Of a DNA stretch of 50,524 bases, positions 16,796 through 25,579 are shown piece after piece. The number at the start of each line of letters is the position of its first letter. The stretch's first letter is position 1. Where the stretch lies: NCBI GenBank assembly GCA_964629875.1, contig CAZVRK010000014.1, positions 1-50,524 on the forward strand, given 5' to 3'. Both the position numbers and the translations under genes were made by a program. The notes below the pieces were generated by a model. The model searched no databases. It was not told the origin of the DNA and was given only the letters and a program-made list of their open reading frames with translations. Source of the stretch: UBA3495 sp964629875. GTDB taxonomy: Bacteria > Chloroflexota > Dehalococcoidia > Lucifugimonadales > UBA3495.

Positions 16796-17974
16796 TTATT
16801 TAGATTCTTTGATAAGGTCTAAATATTTGTAGCCAGATCCAGTATTAAGTAAAACTACTGTCTCGTCCCTACTAATGAAACCGCTTTCCAGTAGTTCTTT
16901 CAGACCGACCAATGTAGCAGCGCCTTCAGGGCAAGCTATTATTCCTTCTTCGGTGGCTAGTTCATACATAGCGTCTACCATGTCAGAATCTTCTACAGCT
17001 AGTGCGGTTCCTCCGGTCTCTCTAATAGCCTGTAAAATGAGATAGTCTGCAAATGGTCCCGGCACGCGTAAGCCATCTGCGATTGTGGTTGCGTTAGGCC
17101 AAGGTTCGGCAGTGTCCTTACCTTCATTAAAGGCTTTCACTATTGGCTGACAACCACTAGCCTGTACTGCTATGAATTTAGGAGGCGTTCCCGATACCCA
17201 ACCTAGTTCTAGTAGTTCTTGGAACCCTTTGTACATGCCGATGATTCCAGTACCGCCACCAGTCGGGTAAATTATAGTGTCAGGCATTTTCCAGTCAAGC
17301 TGCATGGCTATTTCTAACCCCATGGTCTTTTTACCTTCCGCTCTATATGGTTCTTTTAACGTAGAAAGGTCAAAAAGATTTTGTTCTTCGGCAATCGTGA
17401 CTGCAATTCGGCCGGCGTCGCTGATTAAACCGTCCACCAGATTTAATTCTGATCCTGCCATGAAGGATTCTTTCTTATTGGCCGGGGGTGCATCCTGCGG
17501 CATAAAAACTTTTACGGGTAAACCAGCTCGAGCCCCATAGGCCGCAGCTGCGCCCGCCGCATTCCCTGCTGAAGGCATGGTGAACCCGTTTACTCCTAAT
17601 TCATACGCTTTGGAAACAGCCGCAGATATACCTCGAGCCTTAAAGGTACCAGTAGGGTTAAGGCCTTCTTCTTTTATCAGAAGTTTGCTCATACCGAGTT
17701 TAGCACCGAGCTGCTTAGCTTCCAGGAGTGGAGTTCCGCCTTCTCCTAGGGTCAGTATATTTTCTGGGTTCACTACCGGCATTAATTCCGCGAAGCGCCA
17801 CATATTTGAAGGTCGATCGATCCAATCTTCTCTGGTTTTGTCTGCCTTTAATTGCTCTAGATTGTACCTGGCGAATAACACCTTATTGCAACACGGACTT
17901 ATTTTGCTAAGTTGGTCATGTGGGTATGTTTTACCGCACTGTGTGCATTCTAGATGGTCGATGTAGCTAAACAT
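16796..17974 (-). CDS. thrC: Threonine synthase with N-terminal zinc ribbon
   Basis: PLP enzyme converting O-phosphohomoserine to threonine. The 392-residue protein starts with a small ribbon-like region with C10, C13, C28 and C29, seen in one subgroup of ThrC. The PLP lysine is K112 in NPTGTFKARGISAAV, and the phosphate-binding glycine loop is in TGGGTGIIGMYKG. It is divergent from the enoyl-CoA hydratase-like gene and upstream of ispH. Some homologues in this fold group are other beta-replacing enzymes, but the overall match is to threonine synthase. Confidence 0.9.
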   Translation of the reverse strand: MFSYIDHLECTQCGKTYPHDQLSKISPCCNKVLFARYNLEQLKADKTREDWIDRPSNMWRFAELMPVVNPENILTLGEGGTPLLEAKQLGAKLGMSKLLIKEEGLNPTGTFKARGISAAVSKAYELGVNGFTMPSAGNAAGAAAAYGARAGLPVKVFMPQDAPPANKKESFMAGSELNLVDGLISDAGRIAVTIAEEQNLFDLSTLKEPYRAEGKKTMGLEIAMQLDWKMPDTIIYPTGGGTGIIGMYKGFQELLELGWVSGTPPKFIAVQASGCQPIVKAFNEGKDTAEPWPNATTIADGLRVPGPFADYLILQAIRETGGTALAVEDSDMVDAMYELATEEGIIACPEGAATLVGLKELLESGFISRDETVVLLNTGSGYKYLDLIKESK

Positions 17975-18074
17975 GATATAAGGACCTCCGCTATGGGTTT
18001 AATAATGATACAGCATCTTGATTGATTAGGTAAGGAAGGACTCCTTGAGGTTACTTTTGCGGCTATATATGCTG

Positions 18075-18083
18075 TGCTATAAT
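18075..18083 (+). promoter_or_regulatory. Extended -10 promoter of the enoyl-CoA hydratase-prs operon
   Basis: TGC followed by a perfect TATAAT (18078-18083). The -35 region (18055-18060, TTTTGC) is poor, as is usual with extended -10 elements. The transcription start near 18090 falls after the GTG at 18089 and just before GGAGGG (18095-18100), so it supports the ATG at 18104 as the start. Confidence 0.55.
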
Positions 18084-18103
18084 CGCCAGTGCTTGGAGGG
18101 ACG

Positions 18104-18922
18104 ATGGCAGAATATCAATATATAAACTTGGATAAAAATACCGACGAAGGTATAGCTACACTGACTTTGAATAGACCCGATAGGCGGAACGCTCTTAATG
18201 ATGTTATGCAAGATGAGATTGGTGACGCTATAGATGACGTAGAATCTGATGAGTCTATAAGAGTATTGATAGTGACCGGCGCAGGCAGAGTATTTTGTGC
18301 TGGAGGGGATTTAGAGCAATTGCGTGGCGGGAATGAGCCAGGAACATGGGTTACAGACAATGTTGATGACATACGGAGAGCATTTAAACGTACGCAAAGG
18401 TTTATGCTTGGTTTGCAACGCATGGAAAAGCCAGTAATAGCTATGATAAATGGTGCTTCTGTGGGCGCTGGATTTGATCTAGCGGCGGGTTGTGATATTA
18501 GGATCGGAACTCCTAGAGCTAGGTTTATGGTTGCTTATGTTCGAATTGGATTATTTCCTGGGTTTGGAGGGACATGGCTCTATCCGCGAATGCTAGGAAG
18601 TATTGGTAAAGCTGCTGAAATGCTATTTACCGGGGACTTCCTAGAAGCAGAAGAGGCCCATCGTCTAGGTTTCTTGAATCATGTGGTACAAGAAGATGAT
18701 TTATATGAATTCACGATGGAGATGGCTCGGAAAATAGCTAACGGACCTCCAATAGCTATTAGACTTTCAAAGCTGATGTTATACAAAGGTCTAGAGTTTG
18801 ATCTCGATACAGCAATGAAAATGGCTGCTGCTGCTGAGACCATTACATTGACTTCAAAAGACCACCTCGAGGGTACTACTGCATTCAGGGAATCTCGAGA
18901 GCCTAGGTATGAGGGTAGCTGA
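18104..18922 (+). CDS. Enoyl-CoA hydratase/isomerase family protein without the hydratase Glu pair
   Basis: A 272-residue crotonase-fold protein acting on acyl-CoA. The oxyanion-hole segments are clear: RVFCAGGDLEQL (about 62-73) and INGASVGAGFDLAAGCDIR (about 115-133). The two glutamates of true enoyl-CoA hydratases are missing: D125 stands at the first position and Y145 at the second, judged by alignment to FGQPEINLG. It may therefore be an isomerase, hydrolase or other crotonase member. The ATG is chosen over a GTG at 18089 because the promoter and ribosome site both fit it. Its TGA overlaps the ATG of prs by one base, implying translational coupling. Confidence 0.85.
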   Translation: MAEYQYINLDKNTDEGIATLTLNRPDRRNALNDVMQDEIGDAIDDVESDESIRVLIVTGAGRVFCAGGDLEQLRGGNEPGTWVTDNVDDIRRAFKRTQRFMLGLQRMEKPVIAMINGASVGAGFDLAAGCDIRIGTPRARFMVAYVRIGLFPGFGGTWLYPRMLGSIGKAAEMLFTGDFLEAEEAHRLGFLNHVVQEDDLYEFTMEMARKIANGPPIAIRLSKLMLYKGLEFDLDTAMKMAAAAETITLTSKDHLEGTTAFRESREPRYEGS

Positions 18923-19875
18923 TGGACTTGGTGATTGACGAGTTAAAAGTGTTCGCTGGAAATGCACACCCTGGTTTAGCTAAGTCGGTTTGTGAATATT
19001 TAGGTATACCTGTGGGGCAGTCTGAGGCCTTTAAGTTTGCTAATGATAATACATTTGTAAGGATATTAGAAAACATAAGGCAACGAGACGTTTTTATTAT
19101 TCAACCTACTTGTGCACCAGCGAATGACAATCTCATGGAATTGCTGATAATGATCGATGCATGTAAAAGGGCGTCAGCTGGCAGAATTACAGCTGTTGTT
19201 CCATATTATGGATACGGAAGGACAGATAAGAAAGATCAGCCACGGGTTCCCATAACGGGGAGACTGGTGGCTGATCTATTGACTGCTGCTGGGGCTGATA
19301 GAATGCTCACACTAGATTTACATGCAGGTCAGATTCAAGGGTTTTTCAATATACCAGTAGATGAATTGACAGCCACACCCATACTGACTAATTATTTTAA
19401 ATCTAAGGAATTATCTGATTTAGTCGTGGTTGCTCCGGATGTCGGCATTAGCAAAAGAGCACGTGACGTGGCTGAAAGTCTAAATGCGCCATTAGCTATC
19501 ATAGAGAAACGTAGAATCGGGAATAATGACAGTACTGAAACGTTAAATGTTATTGGTGAAGTAGACGGTAAGGTTGCACTCACATTCGATGACGAGATTT
19601 TGACGGGGGGAACCATCGTAAACGCGGCTCAAGCTTTAGTGGATGCGGGGGTCAAGGAGGTCTATTGCTGTGCTACTCACCCTGTATTCTCAAAAGAAGC
19701 CCCCAAGCTAATAGAAAACAGCAAATTTCAAGAAGTGGTAGTGACTGATACTGTCCCTGTTGCAGATGATAAACAAAACGGCAAGATAAAGGTTTTAACA
19801 GTAGCATCTCTTCTTGGTGAAGCGATATACCGAATTCACAAAGGTCAATCAGTGGGAGCCTTATTCAACGACTAG
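18922..19875 (+). CDS. prs: Ribose-phosphate pyrophosphokinase (PRPP synthetase)
   Basis: Makes PRPP from ribose-5-phosphate and ATP for nucleotide, His and Trp synthesis. 317 residues, normal. Landmarks: VIIQPTCAP-like segment FIIQPTCAPANDNLMELL, the flexible-loop YYGYGRTDKKDQPRVPITG, the LDLHAGQIQGFF stretch with its metal-binding His, and the PRPP loop TFDDEILTGGTIVNAAQAL. The start codon ATG shares its A with the TGA of the upstream crotonase-family gene. Confidence 0.97.
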   Translation: MDLVIDELKVFAGNAHPGLAKSVCEYLGIPVGQSEAFKFANDNTFVRILENIRQRDVFIIQPTCAPANDNLMELLIMIDACKRASAGRITAVVPYYGYGRTDKKDQPRVPITGRLVADLLTAAGADRMLTLDLHAGQIQGFFNIPVDELTATPILTNYFKSKELSDLVVVAPDVGISKRARDVAESLNAPLAIIEKRRIGNNDSTETLNVIGEVDGKVALTFDDEILTGGTIVNAAQALVDAGVKEVYCCATHPVFSKEAPKLIENSKFQEVVVTDTVPVADDKQNGKIKVLTVASLLGEAIYRIHKGQSVGALFND

Positions 19876-19959
19876 TAATAATCTATGATTTCCAATTATC
19901 CTTACCTCTGATTTCTAGTACCGGCGACTTCATTCTTCTTATTTAAAGAGAGGGAGCTA

Positions 19960-21579
19960 ATGGCCGAGTGGTTTGAAAAACGCACCTTAGGTAATCTGTT
20001 AGATCTAGCTGTCACACTGTTTGGTAGCAAAGAGGCCCTTTCATTTGAAGGTCAGAGATGGTCCTTTGTTGAACTCCGAGCCAAAGTAGATATTGTCGCT
20101 AGAGGTTTGATTGGCATGGGAATTAAACCTGGGGATAAAATTTGCCTTTGGATGACTAATTGTCCCGAATGGGTATTCGTATTTTTTGCTGCCGCAAGAA
20201 TTGGGGCGGTTCTGGTTCCAATTAATACGCGATTTCGTGTTACAGATATGGAATATGTGCTACGCCAATCTGATTCTAGTACATTAATAATGATGGACGG
20301 GTCGGGTCCTGTAGATTATCTGGGTATGTTAAGAGAAGTGTGTCCCGAGATAGATTCGCGTTGTGAATCTGAACTAGTGACACACAAATTTCCAGAGCTT
20401 AAGCGAGTAGTGGTCCTAGGCAATAATCATCCAGAAGGCGTGGTCAATTGGGAAGATATGTTGACTGGCTTATCGGACCCTCAGGAGTACGCTATCGCCC
20501 AAACTCATGTGCAACCTGACGATACAGTTCTTCTGATGTATACATCAGGGACTACGGGTTTCCCTAAGGGTGTTATGCATTCCCATAATATACAACGCAC
20601 TTTGGTGGATGCAGCTAGTAGGATGGGGGTGACTTCGCGAGATGTGATATTGATGTATCTTCCGTTATTCCATTGCTTTGGTCTATATGAGGGACCAATA
20701 ATGTCAGTGGTGTCTGGAGCTAGAATGGTATTAATGTCATCTTTTGATCCAGCTACAGTTCTAGACCTTATTGAAACTGAAAATGCTACGGTACTCAATG
20801 GATTTGATACACATTTTTTTGATATAACTTCTCATCCCAATATAAATACTACAGATAAAAGCAGCTTAAGAGTTGCCTTATTGGCTGCTGGTATGGCCAG
20901 CAGTGAATCGGTTGCCATACGGACCCAGAAAGACCTGTGTCCTACAATAACTGCATGGGGTATGACCGAAGTCGGGGTGGGGGCGACGCGCTCTTATTTA
21001 GATTCTTCTGTAGATGATAGATGTTTAGCGTCTGGGCACCCTCTACCGGGGTATGAATTTAAGATAATTGAACCTAATACCGGAGAAGTCCAGTCATTTG
21101 GAGCTCTTGGAGAACTGTGCGTTCGTGGCTATTCATTAATGCAGGGCTATTACAAAAAAGAACAAGAAACGAATGAAGTTATAGATCAGGATGGATGGTT
21201 ACATACCGGTGACGTAGCAGTTATGAGAGAAGATTTACGTATGAGGTTCCTGGGTAGATATAAGGATATGCTAAAAGTTGGTGGTGAGAATGTAGATCCT
21301 ATGGAAGTAGAAGCGTACATCCTTTCTCATCCTTCGGTAAACAAAGCGCAGATTATCGGTGTGCCTGACAATCGGCTTAGTGAAGTGCCATGCGCTTGCA
21401 TAGTTTTAGAGAAAGGCCACAGCTTAGAATTGGATGAATTGGATCAATTTTGCAGAGGTCAAATGGCCAGCTTTAAAATTCCCCGGCAATTGATACTGAT
21501 GGATGATTTTCCGATGACGTCTAGCGGAAAAGTACAGAAATATCGGTTACGTGAACTAGCTGACGAATACTTAGAATAG
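19960..21579 (+). CDS. Acyl-CoA synthetase (AMP-forming)
   Basis: A 539-residue ANL-superfamily ligase that activates a carboxylic acid as acyl-AMP and then acyl-CoA. The P-loop is MYTSGTTGFPKGVMHSH. The aromatic/TE motif is WGMTEVGVG, the hinge region has DGWLHTGDVA and LGRYKDMLKVGGENVDPMEVE, and the C-terminal catalytic lysine is in SGKVQKYRLREL. It resembles medium- or long-chain fatty-acid ligases in general build; the substrate is not defined. GAGGGAG precedes the ATG. The amidohydrolase gene follows about 70 bases later on the same strand. Confidence 0.9.
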   Translation: MAEWFEKRTLGNLLDLAVTLFGSKEALSFEGQRWSFVELRAKVDIVARGLIGMGIKPGDKICLWMTNCPEWVFVFFAAARIGAVLVPINTRFRVTDMEYVLRQSDSSTLIMMDGSGPVDYLGMLREVCPEIDSRCESELVTHKFPELKRVVVLGNNHPEGVVNWEDMLTGLSDPQEYAIAQTHVQPDDTVLLMYTSGTTGFPKGVMHSHNIQRTLVDAASRMGVTSRDVILMYLPLFHCFGLYEGPIMSVVSGARMVLMSSFDPATVLDLIETENATVLNGFDTHFFDITSHPNINTTDKSSLRVALLAAGMASSESVAIRTQKDLCPTITAWGMTEVGVGATRSYLDSSVDDRCLASGHPLPGYEFKIIEPNTGEVQSFGALGELCVRGYSLMQGYYKKEQETNEVIDQDGWLHTGDVAVMREDLRMRFLGRYKDMLKVGGENVDPMEVEAYILSHPSVNKAQIIGVPDNRLSEVPCACIVLEKGHSLELDELDQFCRGQMASFKIPRQLILMDDFPMTSSGKVQKYRLRELADEYLE

Positions 21580-21650
21580 CATTTTCTAGTATGGAAGAAT
21601 CGGATATATCCTAGTTGCCCATTCTGAATTCAATAGGAGTAAAACACAAA

Positions 21651-22826
21651 ATGTACGATCTTGTATTAAAATCCGGCACTGTAATTGATCCGAAAAACAA
21701 TATCAATGGTAAAAAAGATGTAGCTGTATCAGACGGTAAAATAGCATTAGTAGAAGAGAATATCCCATCGGATTCGTCCAGTAGGACAATTGATGTTTCT
21801 GGAAAAATCGTAACTCCAGGATTGATAGATCTGCATACACACGTTTATGACGGAGTAAATGGCAATGGTGTAAAAGCAGATTTGGGAGGAGTTCGGGCTG
21901 GAGTTACTACGATGGTGGATGCTGGAAGTTCAGGGTGCGATACATTTGGGGGATTTCCGGAGCATATTATTCCGAATAATCATACTGAAGTGTTGCCATT
22001 TTTGCATATATGCAGAACCGGACTCGCTACTACTCCAGATATATTTAGTCCTGCTAGTATAGATTTAGATAAAACTATTGCGACTGTTGAAGCCAATAGA
22101 GATGTAATTCGAGGAATAAAAGCGCGAATGGTTTCTCCTGCTTTAGAGATTATGGGTATGGAGATGCCTCGAATGGCTAAACGTGCTGCCAAGGAAGCGG
22201 GAGTCAAATTAATGGTTCATATTGGTGACACTGAGCATCGGTATGATGCGGATGTTATAAGAGACCTTCTACCGATATTGGAAGAGGGTGACATAGTTAC
22301 TCATTTATTTACAGCAAATCCTGGTGGGGTAATTGGATCTGACGGTAAACTTGTTCCCGAAGCGCAGGAAGCTAAAGACAGAGGAGTTTGGCTGGATACA
22401 GCCCACGGCCGAGCAAATTTCAGTTTTGATATAGGAGCTCGAATATTAGATCAAGGATTAGTTCCTCATTGCATTAGTACTGATTTAACTCTACCAGGTC
22501 GTCAGAATACCGTTCACAGTATGACGGAGATGATGACGAGGTTCTTGGCTATGGGGTTTACATTAGATCAAGTTGTAGCAATGTCTACGCTTAATCCCGC
22601 CATGTCTTTGAACGAAACCAACCGCTTGGGATCACTTGGTGTAGGTATGCAAGCGGATATATCCGTACTAGATATAAAGGATGGTAACTGGATCGTCTAC
22701 GATGTAGTTGGTGGGTCGCGGACGATTGATAAAGCTGTCATTCCGGTATTAGCCGTAAAACGTGGGGAAGTATTTGAAGCTGGTTGGGGCCCAAGAACTT
22801 GGGGATGGGACCCTGATCAAGTTTAA
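21651..22826 (+). CDS. Amidohydrolase/deacetylase family metallohydrolase (COG3964-like)
   Basis: A 391-residue TIM-barrel amidohydrolase with a binuclear metal site: H62-T-H64 in PGLIDLHTHVYDG, probable carboxylated lysine K157 in RGIKARMVS, H190 (LMVHIGD), H218 (VTHLF) and D278 (ISTDLT). It looks like the group often misnamed dihydroorotase; characterised COG3964 members deacylate N-acetyl-D-amino acids or acetyl-hydroxy acids (from memory). The frame is open to a TTG at 21615, but AGGAG at about 21634 and the family N-terminus support ATG 21651. It converges with the inositol-phosphatase-family gene 17 bases away. Confidence 0.85.
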   Translation: MYDLVLKSGTVIDPKNNINGKKDVAVSDGKIALVEENIPSDSSSRTIDVSGKIVTPGLIDLHTHVYDGVNGNGVKADLGGVRAGVTTMVDAGSSGCDTFGGFPEHIIPNNHTEVLPFLHICRTGLATTPDIFSPASIDLDKTIATVEANRDVIRGIKARMVSPALEIMGMEMPRMAKRAAKEAGVKLMVHIGDTEHRYDADVIRDLLPILEEGDIVTHLFTANPGGVIGSDGKLVPEAQEAKDRGVWLDTAHGRANFSFDIGARILDQGLVPHCISTDLTLPGRQNTVHSMTEMMTRFLAMGFTLDQVVAMSTLNPAMSLNETNRLGSLGVGMQADISVLDIKDGNWIVYDVVGGSRTIDKAVIPVLAVKRGEVFEAGWGPRTWGWDPDQV

Positions 22827-22843
22827 ATATGGTTCTCAGGCGT

Positions 22844-23770
22844 TTAGGACTTAAGCTTCTTTGGCAAGGATAATAGTTTTGAAGTGGTAGGTTGAGTGGT
22901 AATGTTTTCTGATATGAGAGAAGCTAGAGATTGGTTGCCGGCCACTATAGGAGCGACCCAGTTGCGCAATTCTTTTAGGGTTGGGGTATTATTATCCCAT
23001 TCTGGAATTAAAGTGTTTATAGCGTCCCATTGATTGCTCCGTTTCGATTTAGTCATAACCATGCCCCCGGCTTCTTGCACGGCGATCGTTCCTCCGAGCA
23101 TATCCCACATTCTTGGTGCGCCAAATATGGCATACTGAAACACCCCGATTGCTGTCATTGCTAGCTCATATGCTATGCTGCCAGTGACTCGTGGCTCTCC
23201 TATAGGCCCCTTAAACGAAGATCTAAATTTATTGAATTGTGAAAAAGATCCTGGTAATCCTATCAATCGATTGCCAATAGGTTTGTCATTACTGGTAACG
23301 GAAACGCGGTCTGTATTAGCGTAGCATCCTGCATCTTTTTGACTATGGATTATCAAGCCATCAGCCTTACCTGGCCAAGGCACATATATAGCACCTGCCA
23401 CAGGTATCCCCTTGTACAACACACCTATCGAAGAAGCGTATATGGGTATACCGTTCATAAAGTTTGTGGTGCCATCTAAAGGGTCGAGAACCCACAATAT
23501 ATCTGCAGCATGTTCGTTCAGACTTTCTGAATTTTCATCCTTCGTCTCTTCTCCTAGTATCCCATGTGTAGGAAAGATTTTGTTGATCTCCGATTCAAGG
23601 TATTCTTGAGTGCTAAGATCAGCAGAAGTGACGGGATCTCGTTGTAGAGTGTCTTTAAATTGAACGGAGATTTTTTTACCAAATTGGTCAGCCAGTATTT
23701 TGCCAGCCCCTTCTGCGAGTCGGACTGCTTCTTTGTGGATATCGTCTAGTAGGGTTACCTCTATATCCAT
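22844..23770 (-). CDS. Inositol monophosphatase family protein
   Basis: A Mg2+-dependent sugar/inositol phosphatase of 308 residues. Metal-binding motifs are GEET, LDPLDGTTNFMNGIP, and MWDMLGGTIAVQEAGGMV near the C-terminus. Substrates in the family include inositol-1-phosphate, fructose-1,6-bisphosphate, histidinol phosphate and PAP. An upstream ATG at 23827 would add 19 residues, but a predicted extended -10 element on this strand (23811-23819) lies downstream of it, so I choose the ATG at 23770. It is transcribed divergently from the SDR gene. Confidence 0.88.
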   Translation of the reverse strand: MDIEVTLLDDIHKEAVRLAEGAGKILADQFGKKISVQFKDTLQRDPVTSADLSTQEYLESEINKIFPTHGILGEETKDENSESLNEHAADILWVLDPLDGTTNFMNGIPIYASSIGVLYKGIPVAGAIYVPWPGKADGLIIHSQKDAGCYANTDRVSVTSNDKPIGNRLIGLPGSFSQFNKFRSSFKGPIGEPRVTGSIAYELAMTAIGVFQYAIFGAPRMWDMLGGTIAVQEAGGMVMTKSKRSNQWDAINTLIPEWDNNTPTLKELRNWVAPIVAGNQSLASLISENITTQPTTSKLLSLPKKLKS

Positions 23771-23810
23771 ATTATTAATGTTATTCCTAACGTAAGTATT
23801 ATTGGAGCTA

Positions 23811-23819
23811 AGTATAACA
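23811..23819 (-). promoter_or_regulatory. Extended -10 promoter of the inositol-phosphatase-family gene
   Basis: TGT followed by TATACT on the minus strand. The expected transcript start near 23804 gives a leader of about 35 bases before the ATG at 23770. No good -35 is seen. Confidence 0.45.
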
Positions 23820-23842
23820 TTAAGCACACTTACAACATTAAA

Positions 23843-23871
23843 TTGGCTACTGGATTCAGCTCTGCTATAAT
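23843..23871 (+). promoter_or_regulatory. Promoter of the SDR gene
   Basis: TTGGCT (23843-23848) and a perfect TATAAT (23866-23871) are 17 bases apart, with TGC before the hexamer as an extended -10. The expected leader to the SDR ATG is about 97 bases; I see no riboswitch-like structure in it. Confidence 0.55.
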
Positions 23872-23974
23872 CCGCTGCAGTTTGAGATTTAACAGATGAG
23901 CGAATATATCTGGTATGTTCCTTAAATACTATTAGGTATGTTTAATGATCAATCCCTAAAAGGAGACCGATTCA

Positions 23975-24769
23975 ATGGATTTAGAATTACAGGGTAAAGT
24001 TGCAGTAATAGGCGGAGCTAGTCAAGGTCTAGGAAAAGCTTGCGCTGACGTATTAGCTGAAGAGGGAGCTAAGTTGGTTCTCTGTAGTCGAACGAAAGAT
24101 ACACTGGATAAAACAGCGGAAGAAATTCGAGATGTAAGCGGTGCAGAGGTTCTGACGTTCGCTGGTGATTTAGAGGACTACGATACTATAAAAGAATTGA
24201 TAAACACTGCGGTGGGCCATTATGGCAAAATAGATATTATGGTAAATAACTCTGGTGGGCCACCATTAGCTCGGTCATCCAACGCGACCGAAGAACAATG
24301 GGAAACTGCCGTGCAAAGATCTTTATTTTTCTTCGCTAGAATGTCGAGAGAGGCTATACCTCATCTTAAAGAACAGGGAGGCGGGCGAATAATTAATATT
24401 CTCGCTAGTAGTGTGTATCAACCTATCCCTAATCTCGCTCTGTCTGGAGCAACGAGAATGGGAGTAGTAGCCTTTGCCAAGAGTTTATCTGATGAAGTTG
24501 GTAAAGACGGAATACTGATTAATAACGTGTGCCCTGGGTCAATTTTGACAGAACGTATGTTATCCAACGTCACAAATCGTGCAAACGAGCTCGGAACATC
24601 AGTAGAAGAAGGTCTTTCAGCCAGGGCGTCAGAGACTGCGGTGGGAAGGATAGGCGATCCTAAAGAGTTGGCGTATTTGGTCGCGTTTTTGGCATCAAGC
24701 CGATCTAGTTATATTACTGGAACTACTATGTTAGTAGATGGTGGGCTTGTCAGATCAGTATTATCTTAG
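23975..24769 (+). CDS. SDR-fold protein with atypical active site
   Basis: A 264-residue short-chain dehydrogenase/reductase. The cofactor loop is GGASQGLG (13-20) and the NNAG-like motif is NNSGG (91-95). The classical YxxxK catalytic pair is absent: the aligned segment reads S157-G-A-T-R161 in PNLALSGATRMGVVAFAKSL. Ser145/146 remain. The C-terminal half is otherwise normal (VCPGSILTERM; GTTMLVDGGL). As I recall, a divergent SDR subgroup shares this S..R pattern, so it is probably a stable family with altered chemistry and not a broken gene. AGGAG lies before the ATG. The TPR gene follows 31 bases later. Confidence 0.88.
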   Translation: MDLELQGKVAVIGGASQGLGKACADVLAEEGAKLVLCSRTKDTLDKTAEEIRDVSGAEVLTFAGDLEDYDTIKELINTAVGHYGKIDIMVNNSGGPPLARSSNATEEQWETAVQRSLFFFARMSREAIPHLKEQGGGRIINILASSVYQPIPNLALSGATRMGVVAFAKSLSDEVGKDGILINNVCPGSILTERMLSNVTNRANELGTSVEEGLSARASETAVGRIGDPKELAYLVAFLASSRSSYITGTTMLVDGGLVRSVLS

Positions 24770-24800
24770 GCGAGACTATCTGCCTTGGTAGGATATGTAA

Positions 24801-25145
24801 ATGAGAAATCGTCCTGGGCCCCCTGCTGATCCGGAAGATGCGGAAGGATTTAACGATCGCGGTAATCGATATAGCCGCAATGGAGTATATGATCAGGCTA
24901 TATCAGATTACACGCAAGCCATTGAGTTAGATGAGAGCTTCGCAGAAGCTTATTTTAATCGAGGCGTTTCTAAATACGAGCTTGGTCTATATGAGGATTC
25001 TATAGCCGATTTAACCCAAGCGATCTCATTAAATCCAGAAGATGATAATTATTATGGTCGTAGGTCTCTAGCCTATCTATTCAATGATCAGCCTGACCTC
25101 GCTGCAATTGATCAGGATATGTGCGATGAATTACGGAACATCTAG
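24801..25145 (+). CDS. Small TPR-repeat protein
   Basis: A 114-residue cytosolic protein made mostly of tetratricopeptide repeats: about residues 15-48 (AEGFNDRGNRYSRNGVYDQA and on), 49-82 (AEAYFNRGVSKYELGLYEDS) and a degenerate third from about 83. It probably acts as a protein-protein adaptor. The protein is acidic and has no signal peptide. It follows the SDR gene closely on the same strand and converges with the DUF35 gene. The partner is unknown. Confidence 0.8.
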   Translation: MRNRPGPPADPEDAEGFNDRGNRYSRNGVYDQAISDYTQAIELDESFAEAYFNRGVSKYELGLYEDSIADLTQAISLNPEDDNYYGRRSLAYLFNDQPDLAAIDQDMCDELRNI

Positions 25146-25170
25146 GCAGTTTGTATAAATATAATAGCTG

Positions 25171-25578
25171 TTAAGCTGGTCTGAAGTACGGAACACTAAT
25201 TTGATTGTTAGCTTGAATGAACGTCACTTCAACGGACATGCCAATTTGTACGCTAGATGGTTCGCATTCAACGATATTGGTAAACATCTTTACGCCTTCG
25301 TCTAATTCGACCAACGCTAATACGTAGGGAACGTCTTGGGCGAATCCGTGAGTTCTGTTCTGATATGTCACCGTATATGTCCATACAGTGCCTTTGCCGG
25401 TTGATTTTATCCACTGAATATTGTTTGACCAGCAGTTGGAACATATGCCACGTGGGTAGAACTGGTATTCATCGCAGTCGTCGCACTTTTGTATTACTAG
25501 GTCTCCTCTTTTGCACGAATCCCAATACGGTTTAGTTTCACCTACTACGCTCGGTAGAGGTTTATTCCATTCAGGCAT
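25171..25578 (-). CDS. DUF35/OB-fold zinc-ribbon acyl-CoA-associated protein
   Basis: A 135-residue protein with an N-terminal rubredoxin-like zinc ribbon, C32-x2-C35 and C46-x2-C49, followed by an OB-fold that binds acyl-CoA in homologues. Such proteins form complexes with thiolase-like partners, for example in archaeal mevalonate synthesis and in the ChsH2-Ltp2 aldolase of steroid degradation. The partner is directly upstream: the thiolase-like stop codon is one base before this ATG, and the ribosome site GGGAGGG lies inside the end of that gene, implying coupled translation. Confidence 0.88.
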   Translation of the reverse strand: MPEWNKPLPSVVGETKPYWDSCKRGDLVIQKCDDCDEYQFYPRGICSNCWSNNIQWIKSTGKGTVWTYTVTYQNRTHGFAQDVPYVLALVELDEGVKMFTNIVECEPSSVQIGMSVEVTFIQANNQISVPYFRPA

Positions 25579-25579
25579 A

